Shown here in pieces: positions 7,002-15,883 of a DNA stretch of 44,063 bases. How positions within the stretch are numbered: the stretch's first letter is position 1; each line of letters starts with the position of its first letter. The translations under genes and the position numbers were made by a program. The stretch is taken from the NCBI GenBank assembly GCA_028865725.1, contig JAGWJP010000005.1, positions 1 to 44,063 of the forward strand. Reading direction: 5' to 3'. The stretch is from Patescibacteria group bacterium. GTDB lineage: Bacteria; Patescibacteriota; Minisyncoccia; UBA6257; JACRHW01. The notes under the pieces are model-generated. The model saw only the letters and a list, made by a program, of their open reading frames with translations. It was not told the origin of the DNA and made no database searches.

Positions 7002-7233
7002 AGCTCCAATACTCGTAGATGAACAGGTCCTGCCGCACATGCTCGATGAGGTCGCGGAATTCACCGGCGACATCATGGGCAAGCTAACCCACTTAGATGC
7101 GGAGGATGACAAAGCCATCACTATGGCCCACGGAATCATCTATGACGGCCTTCTCAACGAAGTAATCAACCAGGTCAGAAAAACCATGCTGGACGCAGCA
7201 GGTAAAAGAATAAAGAAATTATCAGCAAAATAA
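6934..7233 (+). CDS. Hypothetical phage protein, histone-fold-like
   Basis: A 99-residue, mainly helical protein (MDTPKQARMRTLAREAKKLV; later LPHMLDEVAEFTGDIMGKLT). The helix-strap-helix look and basic end (KRIKKLSAK) would suit a small DNA-associated protein, but I do not recognise a family. An alternative ATG at 6958 shortens the overlap with the SymE-like gene. No Shine-Dalgarno site. Confidence 0.5.
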   Translation: MDTPKQARMRTLAREAKKLVESKAPILVDEQVLPHMLDEVAEFTGDIMGKLTHLDAEDDKAITMAHGIIYDGLLNEVINQVRKTMLDAAGKRIKKLSAK

Positions 7234-7236
7234 AAT

Positions 7237-7413
7237 CTCCCCGCGAGGAGAGATCAGATCTTCAGACAATTTGATTCTCTCAAAAAACTTCCGGGAAGTC
7301 AAAGGTCAACCCATAACTTAAGTTTGGCCACTGACTCAGTCCTCATCGCAGTGGCGTGAGGCCTGAGATCAGAGGCCAAGCCGAAAGATTCGCCTAAGAG
7401 GCGCTTTCTTTCT
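7237..7413 (+). promoter_or_regulatory. Structured leader before the replication gene, ending in a terminator-like hairpin
   Basis: A 180-base gene-free stretch with several pairings. TTGGCC (7324-7329) pairs with GGCCAA (7374-7379), enclosing CTCAG-T-CCTCA (7335-7345) with TGAGG-C-CTGAG (7357-7367). A competing stem GCCACTG (7327-7333) with CAGTGGC (7349-7355) cannot form together with the outer stem. Near the end CGCCT-AAG-AGGCG (7391-7403) is followed by CTTTCTTTC, a weak terminator or attenuator eight bases before the replication gene start. It could also hold the replication origin; no iterons are visible. Confidence 0.4.
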
Positions 7414-7421
7414 TCATCAAC

Positions 7422-7946
7422 ATGGAACAAGAAAAAACACCGCTCATACCAAACAGTACCCAGCTTCCCAATATCATCCTCGACTTTGTGGTCCCCCTCA
7501 TTCCTGAGGCCGAGGCTCGCTGCCTTATTTACATCTGCCGCCGAACCTTCGGCTTCCACAAGAGCTCGGACAGGATCAGCTTCTCCCAATTTATGAAAGG
7601 CATCAAAGACCGCAGGGGCAATATCCTAGATTACGGTACCGGACTATCCCGGCAGGCCGTCTCGATCGCCCTCAAACATCTTGTGAGCGCTGAGGCCGTA
7701 CGAGTCGCCAAAAGCCGGAAGGGAAATCACTACCAGATCAACCTGCATATGGATGTGGATAAGGTAGTCAACCTAGTAGACCAGTCTAGGAAGTTGACCA
7801 GAAATAGTCTACGAAATAGACCAAAACCGGTCTACCAGGTAGACACACAAAATCTAGGAAACAAAGAGAAATCTAGTATTAGGGATCCTGTGGAAAACTT
7901 ATCCCCAATGATTCAGGAACTCAGTCGAAAAATGACCATCAATTAA
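7422..7946 (+). CDS. Phage replication protein O-like, winged-helix N-terminus
   Basis: A 174-residue protein. LPNIILDFVVPLIPEAEARC then LIYICRRTFGFHKSSDRISF follows the pattern of the phage replication protein O N-terminal domain (PNxxLDxxMPxLSxxExKVxLxIxRxTxGFxKxxDxIS), a winged helix that binds the origin. GLSRQAVSIALKHLVSAEAV fits the recognition helix. The C-terminal part is polar and low in complexity and may contact a helicase loader or host helicase. No helicase or polymerase is found in the window, so the phage must rely on host replication enzymes. Confidence 0.75.
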   Translation: MEQEKTPLIPNSTQLPNIILDFVVPLIPEAEARCLIYICRRTFGFHKSSDRISFSQFMKGIKDRRGNILDYGTGLSRQAVSIALKHLVSAEAVRVAKSRKGNHYQINLHMDVDKVVNLVDQSRKLTRNSLRNRPKPVYQVDTQNLGNKEKSSIRDPVENLSPMIQELSRKMTIN

Positions 7947-7957
7947 TTCAAAAAACT

Positions 7958-8353
7958 ATGAAGAAAACAATTCAATTCACTATTAAGGGAAACCAGGAAG
8001 ACATAGAAGGCAATCCACTGCCGTACATCCGCGTAGTGGGCCGGGCACTGTGGCTGCCAAACGCAAAGAAATACCATGCCTGGAAAGAATACATCCGCAG
8101 TATCTTTTTTCGTTACTACCCGGAATTCTCATCAGCTGACTCGCATCCGTTAACGACTAAGATATCCAATAAAGCGAGCATGGCGATCAAGATCTACTGG
8201 GCGCACGGGGTCCATGCCGATCCTGACAATGTGTTCAAGGGAATAGCCGATGCTCTCTTTAAAAACGACAAGTTCCTCGACGGCGCGTTCGAGTCCCACT
8301 ATGCGCCGGATGGCAGAGGAAGGGTCGAGATCGAAATTACTCAAAATATTTAA
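7958..8353 (+). CDS. RusA-like Holliday junction resolvase
   Basis: 131 residues. The signature HADPDNVFKGIADALFKND (about residues 86-104) contains the conserved Asp and Lys residues of the RusA family (DxDNxxKxxxDAL), metal-dependent dimeric nucleases that resolve Holliday junctions formed in phage replication and recombination. N-terminal strands (TIQFTIKGN) and the C-terminal VEIEI strand fit the fold. It starts 11 bases after the replication gene. Confidence 0.85.
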   Translation: MKKTIQFTIKGNQEDIEGNPLPYIRVVGRALWLPNAKKYHAWKEYIRSIFFRYYPEFSSADSHPLTTKISNKASMAIKIYWAHGVHADPDNVFKGIADALFKNDKFLDGAFESHYAPDGRGRVEIEITQNI

Positions 8354-8365
8354 AACATATGCCGA

Positions 8366-8746
8366 ATGTACAACGCCAATAACCCTCGCCACAAGCTAAA
8401 TCCGCAGCAGCTAAAAGAGGCCCAGCATTGCTTCGAAGACGAGGGCTGGAGAATCAATTGGATATCTGCATATTTCGGCATCCACAAGAAGTCAGTCATA
8501 TTCCATGTCCGGTATAACGGCTGGGTGAGAAGAATCAGGGTCCTAAAGCACATGCCGCATGAGATTGCCGATATCTACAGGCAAAGAAAAAAGCAAAAGT
8601 ATGAGGTGAGGTTCGGCGGGTCCTATGAATTTATCAAACTCTCGGCCGAAAAGAACACCGGAGACGGCTGCGGGCATACAAGATGGATCAAGCGCTGCAG
8701 CCTCTGCGGAGAAATACTCGGGTCAGATGCAACGCACAATCATTAA
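8366..8746 (+). CDS. HTH protein with a C-terminal Cys/His metal-binding motif
   Basis: 126 residues. An N-terminal helix-turn-helix-like region (LKEAQHCFEDEGWRINWISA, then YFGIHKKSVIFHVRYNGW, about residues 15-55) reads like a phage or transposon HTH. The C-terminus has CGHTRWIKRCSLCGEILG with CxH...CxxC, a probable zinc ribbon. The family is not recognised. It may be a regulator or a nuclease accessory protein. Confidence 0.55.
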   Translation: MYNANNPRHKLNPQQLKEAQHCFEDEGWRINWISAYFGIHKKSVIFHVRYNGWVRRIRVLKHMPHEIADIYRQRKKQKYEVRFGGSYEFIKLSAEKNTGDGCGHTRWIKRCSLCGEILGSDATHNH

Positions 8747-8764
8747 TCAATAAATTTAAATATT

Positions 8765-9175
8765 ATGAAAAAAGAAAATACTAAATCAGAAATCAAACGG
8801 GTCCCGAATCCTCTCGACCTGTCGACGCGGTTCCTCATGGCTAGGCCGGATCTGGTAACCGCATGGATTGTCGGAGCCCACAGTCTCCTGCCGATATTCA
8901 AATCGAAACACAGGGAGGCGATCATAATGTACCTGCAGACGGTCCAGGAAGAATTCTTCGCTGCGCTGCGTCATCACTGGGAAAAGAAATATCCTGATCA
9001 GAAAATGACATACACCTTCGGTACGATCTGCCGAAACCGCAAAGGTGAGGAGCGCCTAGTTATCGGTGTTCAGCCGATGGAGTCAAAGAAGCCTGCTTAT
9101 GACTACATAGACGACAACGGCAAAGCAGGCGCATGCAACGAGTCGAGCATGGTGAGCTGGATGAATAAGATATAA
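8765..9175 (+). CDS. Hypothetical phage protein
   Basis: 136 residues with no family I recognise. N-terminal helices (LSTRFLMARPDLVTAWIVGA) are followed by a beta-like segment and an acidic, glycine-containing end (YDYIDDNGKAGACNESSM). It lies five bases before the methyltransferase gene and is probably cotranscribed with it. No membrane segment. Confidence 0.5.
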   Translation: MKKENTKSEIKRVPNPLDLSTRFLMARPDLVTAWIVGAHSLLPIFKSKHREAIIMYLQTVQEEFFAALRHHWEKKYPDQKMTYTFGTICRNRKGEERLVIGVQPMESKKPAYDYIDDNGKAGACNESSMVSWMNKI

Positions 9176-9179
9176 ATCT

Positions 9180-10508
9180 ATGCAGATCACTGACGTAAAA
9201 AAGTACGAGAAGAACGCAAAGGAGCACCCCGGCTTCCAGCTTGAGAAGATCGCAAGCTCGATAAAAGCCTTCGGATGCAAGCAGCCGATCATTCTCGGTA
9301 AAGACGGGACTATCATCGTGGGCCACGGCCGCTTTATTGCCATGACCGAGCTCCTCGGCTATACACTCATGGATGAGAAAGCATTCACAAAGAAAGGTGA
9401 GCCGGTTGTCCCGTATGTGATGGTGGACGATCTAAGCGAAGAAGAAATAAAAGCGTATCGAATTGCTGATAACCAACTCAATGCACTCACCGGCCAGGAC
9501 ATGATTCTCATTGTCGACGAGCTCAAAGACCTGGACGCTGCGGGATTTGATATCACACTCACCGGCTTTGACCGCGATATTATTCTCGAAAATGACGAAC
9601 AGGACGATGTGCTACCTGAGACTCCGAAGGAGCCGAAAAGTAAACTCGGAGACGTGTTCCAGCTTGGTCCTCACATCGTTGTCTGCGGTGATTCGACCGA
9701 CAAAGACGCATGGCTCAAAGCATTCCAGACAAGAAAAGCCGATATGGTCTTCACCGATCCTCCGTACAACGTGAACTATGCCGGCCGGGGAAAGAAAACA
9801 AGCGAGGGGATCATGAATGATGACATGGATTCGGAAGCGTTCGATTCATTTCTCGAGAAAGCATTCGGCTGCATTGCCGACTTCGCCAAGTCCGGAGCAG
9901 GATGGTACGTATTCCATTCCACATCAACGCAGGCGCAGTTTGAGAAGGCTCTCAAGAAGTACGGAATGGCAATCCGCAATCAGCTCATCTGGAACAAACC
10001 GACCGCGTCAATGGGCTGGGGCGACTACCGCTGGAAGCATGAGCCCTTTTTCTACGCTTCAAAGGATGGAACAGAGACTGTCTTCTACGGCGACCGGACT
10101 CATTCGACCATTATTGATTTCCACGAGAGTGAACTGAAACTTCTGAACTGGGCGAAGCAGCAGAAGAAGCTCGAGACCGAAGGAAAATTCACCATCTGGA
10201 CAATGAAGCGCGACCGCGTGAATGAATACCAGCACCCGACTCAAAAGCCTGTCGAGCTCATCACCTATGCGCTCGCGAATTCATCGAAAGCAGAAGACCT
10301 TGTAGCGGATCCGTTCCTTGGAAGCGGCAGTACGCTTATTGCGTGCGAGAAGACTGGCCGGGCCTGTGCCGGTATTGAACTTGATCCGAAGTTTGTAGAT
10401 GTGATCGTTCAGCGATGGGTGGATTATACCGGCACAGAGCAGGTGGTCCGGAATGGCCAGCCGGAAATCTGGCCAAAAACCATCTATGAGCATGAATCCG
10501 AAGAATAA
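9180..10508 (+). CDS. ParB-domain DNA methyltransferase (N4/N6, beta-type order)
   Basis: 442 residues in two parts. Residues 1-95 are a ParB/Sulfiredoxin-like domain (KEHPGFQLEKIASSIKAFG; GHGRFIAMTELL; YRIADNQL). Residues about 150-440 are an S-adenosylmethionine-dependent methylase with the catalytic TDPPYNVNY near residue 190 and the SAM motif DPFLGSGSTLIACEKTGR near residue 376. DPPY before FxGxG is the beta-class order, and DPPY suggests N6-adenine or N4-cytosine. Such ParB-methylase fusions are common in prophages. No partner nuclease is next to it, so it is an orphan that may protect phage DNA or mark packaging sites. Confidence 0.9.
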   Translation: MQITDVKKYEKNAKEHPGFQLEKIASSIKAFGCKQPIILGKDGTIIVGHGRFIAMTELLGYTLMDEKAFTKKGEPVVPYVMVDDLSEEEIKAYRIADNQLNALTGQDMILIVDELKDLDAAGFDITLTGFDRDIILENDEQDDVLPETPKEPKSKLGDVFQLGPHIVVCGDSTDKDAWLKAFQTRKADMVFTDPPYNVNYAGRGKKTSEGIMNDDMDSEAFDSFLEKAFGCIADFAKSGAGWYVFHSTSTQAQFEKALKKYGMAIRNQLIWNKPTASMGWGDYRWKHEPFFYASKDGTETVFYGDRTHSTIIDFHESELKLLNWAKQQKKLETEGKFTIWTMKRDRVNEYQHPTQKPVELITYALANSSKAEDLVADPFLGSGSTLIACEKTGRACAGIELDPKFVDVIVQRWVDYTGTEQVVRNGQPEIWPKTIYEHESEE

Positions 10509-11082
10509 TGAAAACAATCAGCCAAAAGTGCTGCTTTTGGAGGCTCCTAAGGACGTTCCGAAGGCTCCGCAGAGTTCGAGCACCGTAGAGGCAAATAAGG
10601 GCATTTCCGAGGCTCCGTCAGACCCTTCGGATGCCCGAATTAGCGGGCAATTAGCGGGCAGAGACCCCGTTACTGGGCAGTTCCTTCCGGGCAACTCAGG
10701 CAGGCCCTACGGAGTCCGAATTTTCAGCACTTTGTTCAGGGATGCCATCAAGGAGATCGGCGGTACATCTAAGGACGGAAAAAAGGTGACATACGACAAA
10801 ATTATTGCAAAAAAGATGATAACAATGGCTGCCGACGGCAACCTCAAGGCAGCCGGGATGGTCATCGAGCGGGTAGACGGAAAAGTACCGCAGTCGTTTG
10901 AAATTAATAAGGTCGAAAGAGTGGGTGTGGTCATCATGAGTCAGAAGGAAATTGAAGACCACGAAAATATTTTTAAGAGACATGATAAATCAAGAACCGA
11001 CAACAGCAATGCCACCGGTCACAGCGCACGGACTGAAGACTCTCCGGGAGTCGAGGAAGGAAGTGCGTACGAGCCACGCTAA
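10486..11082 (+). CDS. Terminase small subunit-like protein (DUF5681-type)
   Basis: About 198 residues. The low-complexity start is followed by GRDPVTGQFLPGNSGRPYGV, the G-x-F-x-PGxSGNPxGRP pattern of DUF5681 proteins that usually precede phage terminases, then a helical region (FRDAIKEIGG; IIAKKMITMAADGNLKAAGM). In phages this position belongs to the DNA-recognition subunit. ATGs at 10486 and 10492 are both possible, overlapping the methylase end. The 3' end overlaps the large terminase gene by 101 bases. Confidence 0.65.
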   Translation: MSMNPKNNENNQPKVLLLEAPKDVPKAPQSSSTVEANKGISEAPSDPSDARISGQLAGRDPVTGQFLPGNSGRPYGVRIFSTLFRDAIKEIGGTSKDGKKVTYDKIIAKKMITMAADGNLKAAGMVIERVDGKVPQSFEINKVERVGVVIMSQKEIEDHENIFKRHDKSRTDNSNATGHSARTEDSPGVEEGSAYEPR

Positions 11083-12664
11083 GGAGCACTTCGGATACTT
11101 TCTCGCATACTATCTGCCGAAATATGTACGATCGGAGTTTGCAGATTTTCACTACGATATGATGGCTGACGTGCACGATCTCCTGGATCTCAAAATAAGA
11201 GAGCTTGCATGGTTTATGTTCGGAGAGAGCGCAAAGACTAGCTTTGCAAAAGGTCTGATCCTTTACATGATCGCATACGACATCGAGCCATACATCAATG
11301 CAGACGCCTTCGACAGCACAAACTCGGAACGCATTCTATTCGACGTGGTCTGGGAACTGCAGACCAACCAACGATTCATTGAAGACTTCGGAGAGAAATA
11401 CAACACTGCACGAACCAAGGACGAAGTGACGCAGAAAAGAATCAAAGATTTTATAACAAACCCTATCCGCGATGATGACGGGAATATTATCAAGGAAGGT
11501 ATCCGAGTAGAAGCACACAGTACGCAGGAAAGCGTACGAGGAAGAACACATGGATCAATGCGTCCGGGATTTGTCCTTGTCGATGATTTTGAAACCAAGA
11601 AGACCTTGCGAAGCGAAGCAGCTACAAATCAGATACGAGTACACATTCAGGAATTTAAGCGAGGTCTCGACTCTGCAAGAAGACGGGTTATTTATCTCGG
11701 AAACATCCTCTCCGAATACGGAAACGTGCAGAGCATTATCGAAAGAGCGAAGGTTGATCCGGAGCTTAGGGTCCGCATCGTGCCGATCTGTCAAGGGGCG
11801 CTCATGTCCGGACTGCACACTCCGTCCTGGCCGGAACGATGGGTAATGACAGACGAAGAAGCAAAAATAACGGGCAAGGTAAGTATCGAAGCAAAGAGAC
11901 GATCAATGTGGACTCCCGAAGAAGGAGATATGGACTTCCAGGCCGAAATGCTCTGCCAGCCGATCGATGAATCAAAGGCAATATTTAAACGGGAATGGTT
12001 TCAGACAATCGAATGGGAACCACTCATGCAGAAGCGTCTTGCAGCCTATGTCACCATCGACACGCCAAGCAGAAAAGAAGACGGAGAAGTCACGAAGGAC
12101 AGCGACTATGTGGGTATTTGCATCAACTGGATAGACAGGGAAGGCAAATGGCATCTGAAAGCATGGAGGGAGAAACTCGGTCCTACCGGAATCATCGAGA
12201 AGATGTTTGGCATTTACAACTTTCTGATCCAGGCAGGAACACCTCCTGTAAAGTTTGGATGGGAAGACACAGCATTCACAAGAGGTCTCGAACCAATGCT
12301 CCGGCATGAGCAGAGGATGAGACAGATGTTCCTGCCCCTTACCTGGCTAAAACATGAGGGAAGGTCAAAACAAGATCGAATACGAACAGGACTTCTGTAC
12401 AGATACGAAACCCGGAGCATTTATCACCTTCAAGGCGAATGCAAAGACCTGGAAAACGAGCTGGTCCGCTTTCCAGATGCAGATCACGACGATACCGGCG
12501 ATGCGACAGCTTACCAGAGCGATATTGCACGTCCGGCCGGAACTGAAAAGCCAAGAGATCCGAGACCAGAAAGGGTAATCGACACTCCATACGGCAAAGT
12601 AAAACCTGCATACGAAGACGAACTGGTTGATGACGGTCCCCAATTCCCGGATATCGGCATCTAA
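10982..12664 (+). CDS. terL: Terminase large subunit
   Basis: 560 residues from the ATG at 10982. The packaging motor has an N-terminal ATPase and a C-terminal RNase H-like nuclease. The Walker A variant GESAKTSFAKG lies near residue 79 (GxxxKS/T form), Walker B VLVDDFE near residue 198, and the nuclease domain begins with YVTIDTPSRKED near residue 355 followed by DSDYVGICINW. Together with the small subunit and portal this is the usual phage packaging order. A longer start at 10952 is possible. Confidence 0.92.
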   Translation: MINQEPTTAMPPVTAHGLKTLRESRKEVRTSHAKEHFGYFLAYYLPKYVRSEFADFHYDMMADVHDLLDLKIRELAWFMFGESAKTSFAKGLILYMIAYDIEPYINADAFDSTNSERILFDVVWELQTNQRFIEDFGEKYNTARTKDEVTQKRIKDFITNPIRDDDGNIIKEGIRVEAHSTQESVRGRTHGSMRPGFVLVDDFETKKTLRSEAATNQIRVHIQEFKRGLDSARRRVIYLGNILSEYGNVQSIIERAKVDPELRVRIVPICQGALMSGLHTPSWPERWVMTDEEAKITGKVSIEAKRRSMWTPEEGDMDFQAEMLCQPIDESKAIFKREWFQTIEWEPLMQKRLAAYVTIDTPSRKEDGEVTKDSDYVGICINWIDREGKWHLKAWREKLGPTGIIEKMFGIYNFLIQAGTPPVKFGWEDTAFTRGLEPMLRHEQRMRQMFLPLTWLKHEGRSKQDRIRTGLLYRYETRSIYHLQGECKDLENELVRFPDADHDDTGDATAYQSDIARPAGTEKPRDPRPERVIDTPYGKVKPAYEDELVDDGPQFPDIGI

Positions 12665-12671
12665 ACTGAAG

Positions 12672-12708
12672 TAATGCACCCAATTTTGCATTTATCCAAG
12701 CTCATACT
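12672..12708 (+). promoter_or_regulatory. Phage late promoter 1 (portal)
   Basis: The box TAATGCACCCAATTTTGCAT (12672-12691), an 11-base gap and CATACT (12703-12708), then exactly six bases to the portal ATG at 12715. The same box, gap and six-base offset recur at 20608 and 27425, and the box and gap at 15738. AATGCA/TGCATT in the box is also an inverted repeat and could be an activator site. The portal mRNA would be leaderless. Confidence 0.7.
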
Positions 12709-12714
12709 GAAGTC

Positions 12715-14736
12715 ATGGCATTAGCCCACTACAAAGTTCGTGATGCGCTCGCAAAGCAGGCGCTCAAAGAGATCGACTATTCATACCGATACAAGAAAGC
12801 GAGAATGTCCTCGTGGAATAAAAACGAGGACATGATGAATCCGGATAGGATGAGTCCGGCAGTTGTGTCGCCGTATGGAAGCACCACATTCCAGCAAGCA
12901 GGAGATACCCGGGCCCAGGTACCGCTGTACAAGATGCATGGATTCGTGCACACGATTCTCTCCAAGATTGACAGTCCTCTCACATTTAAATACGTCAAAG
13001 GCGAATCAGCAGACCTGAAGAAGTCGAAGCTTATGAACGCCATCAAGGAAAAAGATGCGAAGACCGGCAGATGGAATTTCAAAGACCTCATGGGCAAGCG
13101 TGACGCAGCAATTTATGGGCGTGCAATCTATCTTTACCTCACCAGAAATGACAAGGGTTTGTACCGTAGTCTACTCAACCTTATCGACCCTAAAGACTTT
13201 CTCATTGATCCGGACGTAGGCGGACTCTGCACTGAAGAAGAAGATGGAAGCGGCGTGGAGAAGGCGGCATATCTTGGCTGGTGGAATACCAAGCTCTCCC
13301 GTGCCCAGCTGACAAAGGGAATCAAAGACGGAATTTATTACAAAAAAGTAGTTGAAGACCTGTTGGACGGAGGCACGAACACTACGACCAAAACAAAGCA
13401 GGATATTGATAAGGACAACCGAAAGATCAATGGAGCTCCCCGGGAGCGTTTCAAGAATGAAAATCAATTTATTTTTTATACATGGATCACCACAGACGAA
13501 AATGACGACCGATACTATCTGGTCCTTACTCCATCCGGAGACTGTATCCGCTGCGAGCCTTGGAAGGATATAAGAAAAAGCGAGCGATATCCGATCTGGA
13601 CGTGGGCAGCCTTCCCGGATCCCCGTGAGTTCTGGACACCGTCATACTGTGACTTTGCCAGGGGCATCTTCATGGCGCAGGAAAAGAGCATCAACCAGTC
13701 TCTGGATAACTCAGAGCAGATCAACAGACCTCAGACAGCAGTGAATGTGGACTATGTCCGCAATCTTGCACAGGTGCGATACCGAAAAGATGGCTACATT
13801 GAAATCGAAGGAAACATCGATGTGAATAAAGTCCTTCAGACCAGACAGACTCCTCCGATCGAAGGTCCATTCAAGGTATACGACAAACTCGAATCAATCG
13901 TAGAGACAGAAAGCGGAGTAACAGCAGACGTAAAAGGCACAAGCGATGAAGACACACTCGGAATCTATGAAGGCAATCTTATGCAGGCAGGAGACAGGTT
14001 CGGACTTTTGAATAAAAGCTATGCTGAAGGCTACTACCGATTCGCTGTCCTGCACAAAGAAGGCGTCATGCAGGATTTGAAAAAGAAAATGGCAGTCCAG
14101 ATTCTCGGTCCGATGGGACTTGAGATCGAAATGGTAAGCGCAAGAGATCTGAAGCCGTTCCAGAACGACTACGATATTCTCGTCGAGTCATCAATTGCTG
14201 AAGCACAGAGCAACCTCGCAGACAGCAAGAACAAACTCACTTTCCTCGGAGCATACAAAGGCGATCAGAACATCAATCAGAAAGTGCTATTTGAAACCCA
14301 GGCAACGATTGCCGGAGTAGATGACGACACAGTAAAAAGGCTACTTGATACAAGCGATTACAATGCAATCGAAATTGTTGCCCAGGCTGATGAGGCTTTC
14401 CAGATGCTTATCGGCGGACATAAACCACCCCTCTACAAAGATGCAAACACAGCATTCCTTCAAAGGCTTCACGACCTATCAGACAAATACGATCACGAAC
14501 TTACTTCCGAACAGCATGCAGCAGTATTCTCCTACATCGACGAAATAACGCCGGTTGTGGAGAAGAATGCAGCACGTTCGGTGGTAGCCGAGTCGGCAAA
14601 GCTGGGTCTGATTAGTGGCGGGGGTAAAAAGGTCGATGGAACCGGCCTCGAAAATACAGATCTGGCGGCAACCGGCGAAGTTCCGCTCGGGAATCCCGGA
14701 GCGGAAGTAGCTGAGACCGGTGCATTATCAAAATAA
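12715..14736 (+). CDS. Portal protein
   Basis: 673 residues, directly after terL, in the size range of podovirus (P22/T7-like) portals. It forms the ring through which DNA is packaged and to which the tail attaches. Portal-like traits include a mixed alpha/beta first half, the segment PTTYNLIDPKDFL-type wording seen here as NLIDPKDFLIDPDVGG, and a long helical region in the second half (AEAQSNLADSKNKLTFLGAY). The disordered C-terminus is Gly/Ala/Glu-rich. Assignment rests on position, size and these features rather than on one diagnostic motif. Confidence 0.8.
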   Translation: MALAHYKVRDALAKQALKEIDYSYRYKKARMSSWNKNEDMMNPDRMSPAVVSPYGSTTFQQAGDTRAQVPLYKMHGFVHTILSKIDSPLTFKYVKGESADLKKSKLMNAIKEKDAKTGRWNFKDLMGKRDAAIYGRAIYLYLTRNDKGLYRSLLNLIDPKDFLIDPDVGGLCTEEEDGSGVEKAAYLGWWNTKLSRAQLTKGIKDGIYYKKVVEDLLDGGTNTTTKTKQDIDKDNRKINGAPRERFKNENQFIFYTWITTDENDDRYYLVLTPSGDCIRCEPWKDIRKSERYPIWTWAAFPDPREFWTPSYCDFARGIFMAQEKSINQSLDNSEQINRPQTAVNVDYVRNLAQVRYRKDGYIEIEGNIDVNKVLQTRQTPPIEGPFKVYDKLESIVETESGVTADVKGTSDEDTLGIYEGNLMQAGDRFGLLNKSYAEGYYRFAVLHKEGVMQDLKKKMAVQILGPMGLEIEMVSARDLKPFQNDYDILVESSIAEAQSNLADSKNKLTFLGAYKGDQNINQKVLFETQATIAGVDDDTVKRLLDTSDYNAIEIVAQADEAFQMLIGGHKPPLYKDANTAFLQRLHDLSDKYDHELTSEQHAAVFSYIDEITPVVEKNAARSVVAESAKLGLISGGGKKVDGTGLENTDLAATGEVPLGNPGAEVAETGALSK

Positions 14737-14749
14737 TTAATATAAATTT

Positions 14750-14917
14750 ATGTCAGAAGAAAACAACGAAGTTAAAAGTGAGCAGTCAGAGGAGCAGAAG
14801 CCCGAATCTCAGGAAGGGGTAACCGATACTCAAGCCGAAGAGAATTCCGCAGGAAAAGCAGAAGGTCAAACGGATGCCGGCACTGCAGCTCCCGAACAGG
14901 AAAACAGCAATGCTTAA
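14750..14917 (+). CDS. Small acidic disordered protein
   Basis: 55 residues, almost entirely Glu, Gln, Ser, Ala, Asn and Gly (MSEENNEVKSEQSEEQKPES and on) with no hydrophobic core. Its stop overlaps the next start (ATGCTTAA), showing translational coupling. Sitting between portal and scaffold genes, it may be an assembly helper. Confidence 0.5.
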   Translation: MSEENNEVKSEQSEEQKPESQEGVTDTQAEENSAGKAEGQTDAGTAAPEQENSNA

Positions 14918-15284
14918 ATTCGTTTACAAAATAAAGAAGCGTGCGAAGGACAAGGGCGATCACCGGATTATTAAACATGGTCAGGTGTCGGAGTTCTCGC
15001 TCCGCGAGCTCAACCGGAACATCGAGCAGCTCAAGAAGCAGGCCAAGGAAATGGAAGTCAATGCCAGACTGCAAAATTCTCTGGCGGAAAACATCCGCAG
15101 GCAGAATCCTGACCTTGCCACCTACATCAAGAAACTTTCTCCCAAGAAACGATATGCACTGACACTGCTTGCAATCCAGGAGAACAAAGCCAAGCAGTTC
15201 AAGGATCAGGAGAAGATGTCAAAAAGCATCCTTCGCACTCTTATCCGTGAGGATAAGGAAGTCCGCAGTCAATTAAAGCTATGA
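14910..15284 (+). CDS. Coiled-coil protein of the head module
   Basis: 124 residues from the ATG at 14910, which overlaps the previous stop. It is basic and helical with heptad-like patterns (LRELNRNIEQLKKQAKEMEV; LLAIQENKAKQFKDQEKM). Its stop overlaps the next start (ATGA). The family is not recognised; a structural or assembly role is likely from context. Confidence 0.55.
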   Translation: MLKFVYKIKKRAKDKGDHRIIKHGQVSEFSLRELNRNIEQLKKQAKEMEVNARLQNSLAENIRRQNPDLATYIKKLSPKKRYALTLLAIQENKAKQFKDQEKMSKSILRTLIREDKEVRSQLKL

Positions 15285-15691
15285 ACGAAAATCAAACACA
15301 AACAACTGAGCCGGCAAAGGAAACCGAACTCACCGGTCCACATAATGCAGCCAAAGAAGCTGAACAGGAACAGGTTCAGGTTGATGAAGCCGAGGTAAAG
15401 GAACTAAACAAAGCAATCGATGTGGCTGGAGATCTTGTCTCCTGGTCAAGAACTCCTGCCGGCAAAGATACAATCGAAAGACTGCAGAATGAATCAAGGA
15501 AAGCAATGAACGAGCTCTTCACCATGCTCCACCAGAATCCTGAAATGGGCAGGCTTATATCAGCCATTGCTCGGTTCGAAGCGTCGGTCCAGATGCTCCG
15601 CAGATTCATCGGAGCTGACGAAGACCTTGATGTTCTCCTCAACGAACTAGCAAGAAAACGTCCGAGTGCGGCTGCAGCAGCAACGGAATAA
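15281..15691 (+). CDS. Acidic helical protein of the head module
   Basis: 136 residues: a disordered acidic first 40 residues (TEPAKETELTGPHNAAKEAE), then amphipathic helices (VKELNKAIDVAGDLVSWSRT; MGRLISAIARFEASVQMLRR) and an Ala-rich end. Coupled by ATGA overlap to the previous gene and ended by a terminator. Function unknown. Confidence 0.55.
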   Translation: MNENQTQTTEPAKETELTGPHNAAKEAEQEQVQVDEAEVKELNKAIDVAGDLVSWSRTPAGKDTIERLQNESRKAMNELFTMLHQNPEMGRLISAIARFEASVQMLRRFIGADEDLDVLLNELARKRPSAAAAATE

Positions 15692-15700
15692 GGAAAAGAA

Positions 15701-15730
15701 AATCATCGGGAAACCGGTGATTTTTCTTTC
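15701..15730 (+). terminator. Intrinsic terminator
   Basis: AATCATCGG (15701-15709) pairs over nine bases with CCGGTGATT (15714-15722) around a GAAA loop, followed by a T-rich tract TTTTTC. It ends the portal transcript just before late promoter 2. Confidence 0.8.
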
Positions 15731-15737
15731 CAAAAAG

Positions 15738-15774
15738 TAATGCACCCAATTTTGCATTTTTTATCCTTCAAACT
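15738..15774 (+). promoter_or_regulatory. Phage late promoter 2 (scaffold and coat)
   Basis: TAATGCACCCAATTTTGCAT (15738-15757), 11 bases, then CAAACT (15769-15774). Start of transcription should fall near 15781. Unlike the other three copies no ATG follows after six bases; instead there is a leader of about 100 bases. Confidence 0.7.
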
Positions 15775-15780
15775 TACAGG

Positions 15781-15883
15781 CATAGAGGGGCCAACCTCTT
15801 ATTTATAAAAAGGTCTAATCGCGCTAGTGCTCTGCGTACAACAACCGAGCATCGATGGGGCGAAACCATCGCAATAAAACGTA
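15781..15883 (+). promoter_or_regulatory. Structured 5' leader of the scaffold-coat transcript
   Basis: Contains AGAGG/CCTCT at the very start, TGCTC/GAGCA and a stable CGATGG-(GGCGAAA)-CCATCG hairpin ending 13 bases before the ATG. No Shine-Dalgarno site is visible. The hairpins may stabilise the mRNA that must yield the most abundant virion protein. Confidence 0.4.
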
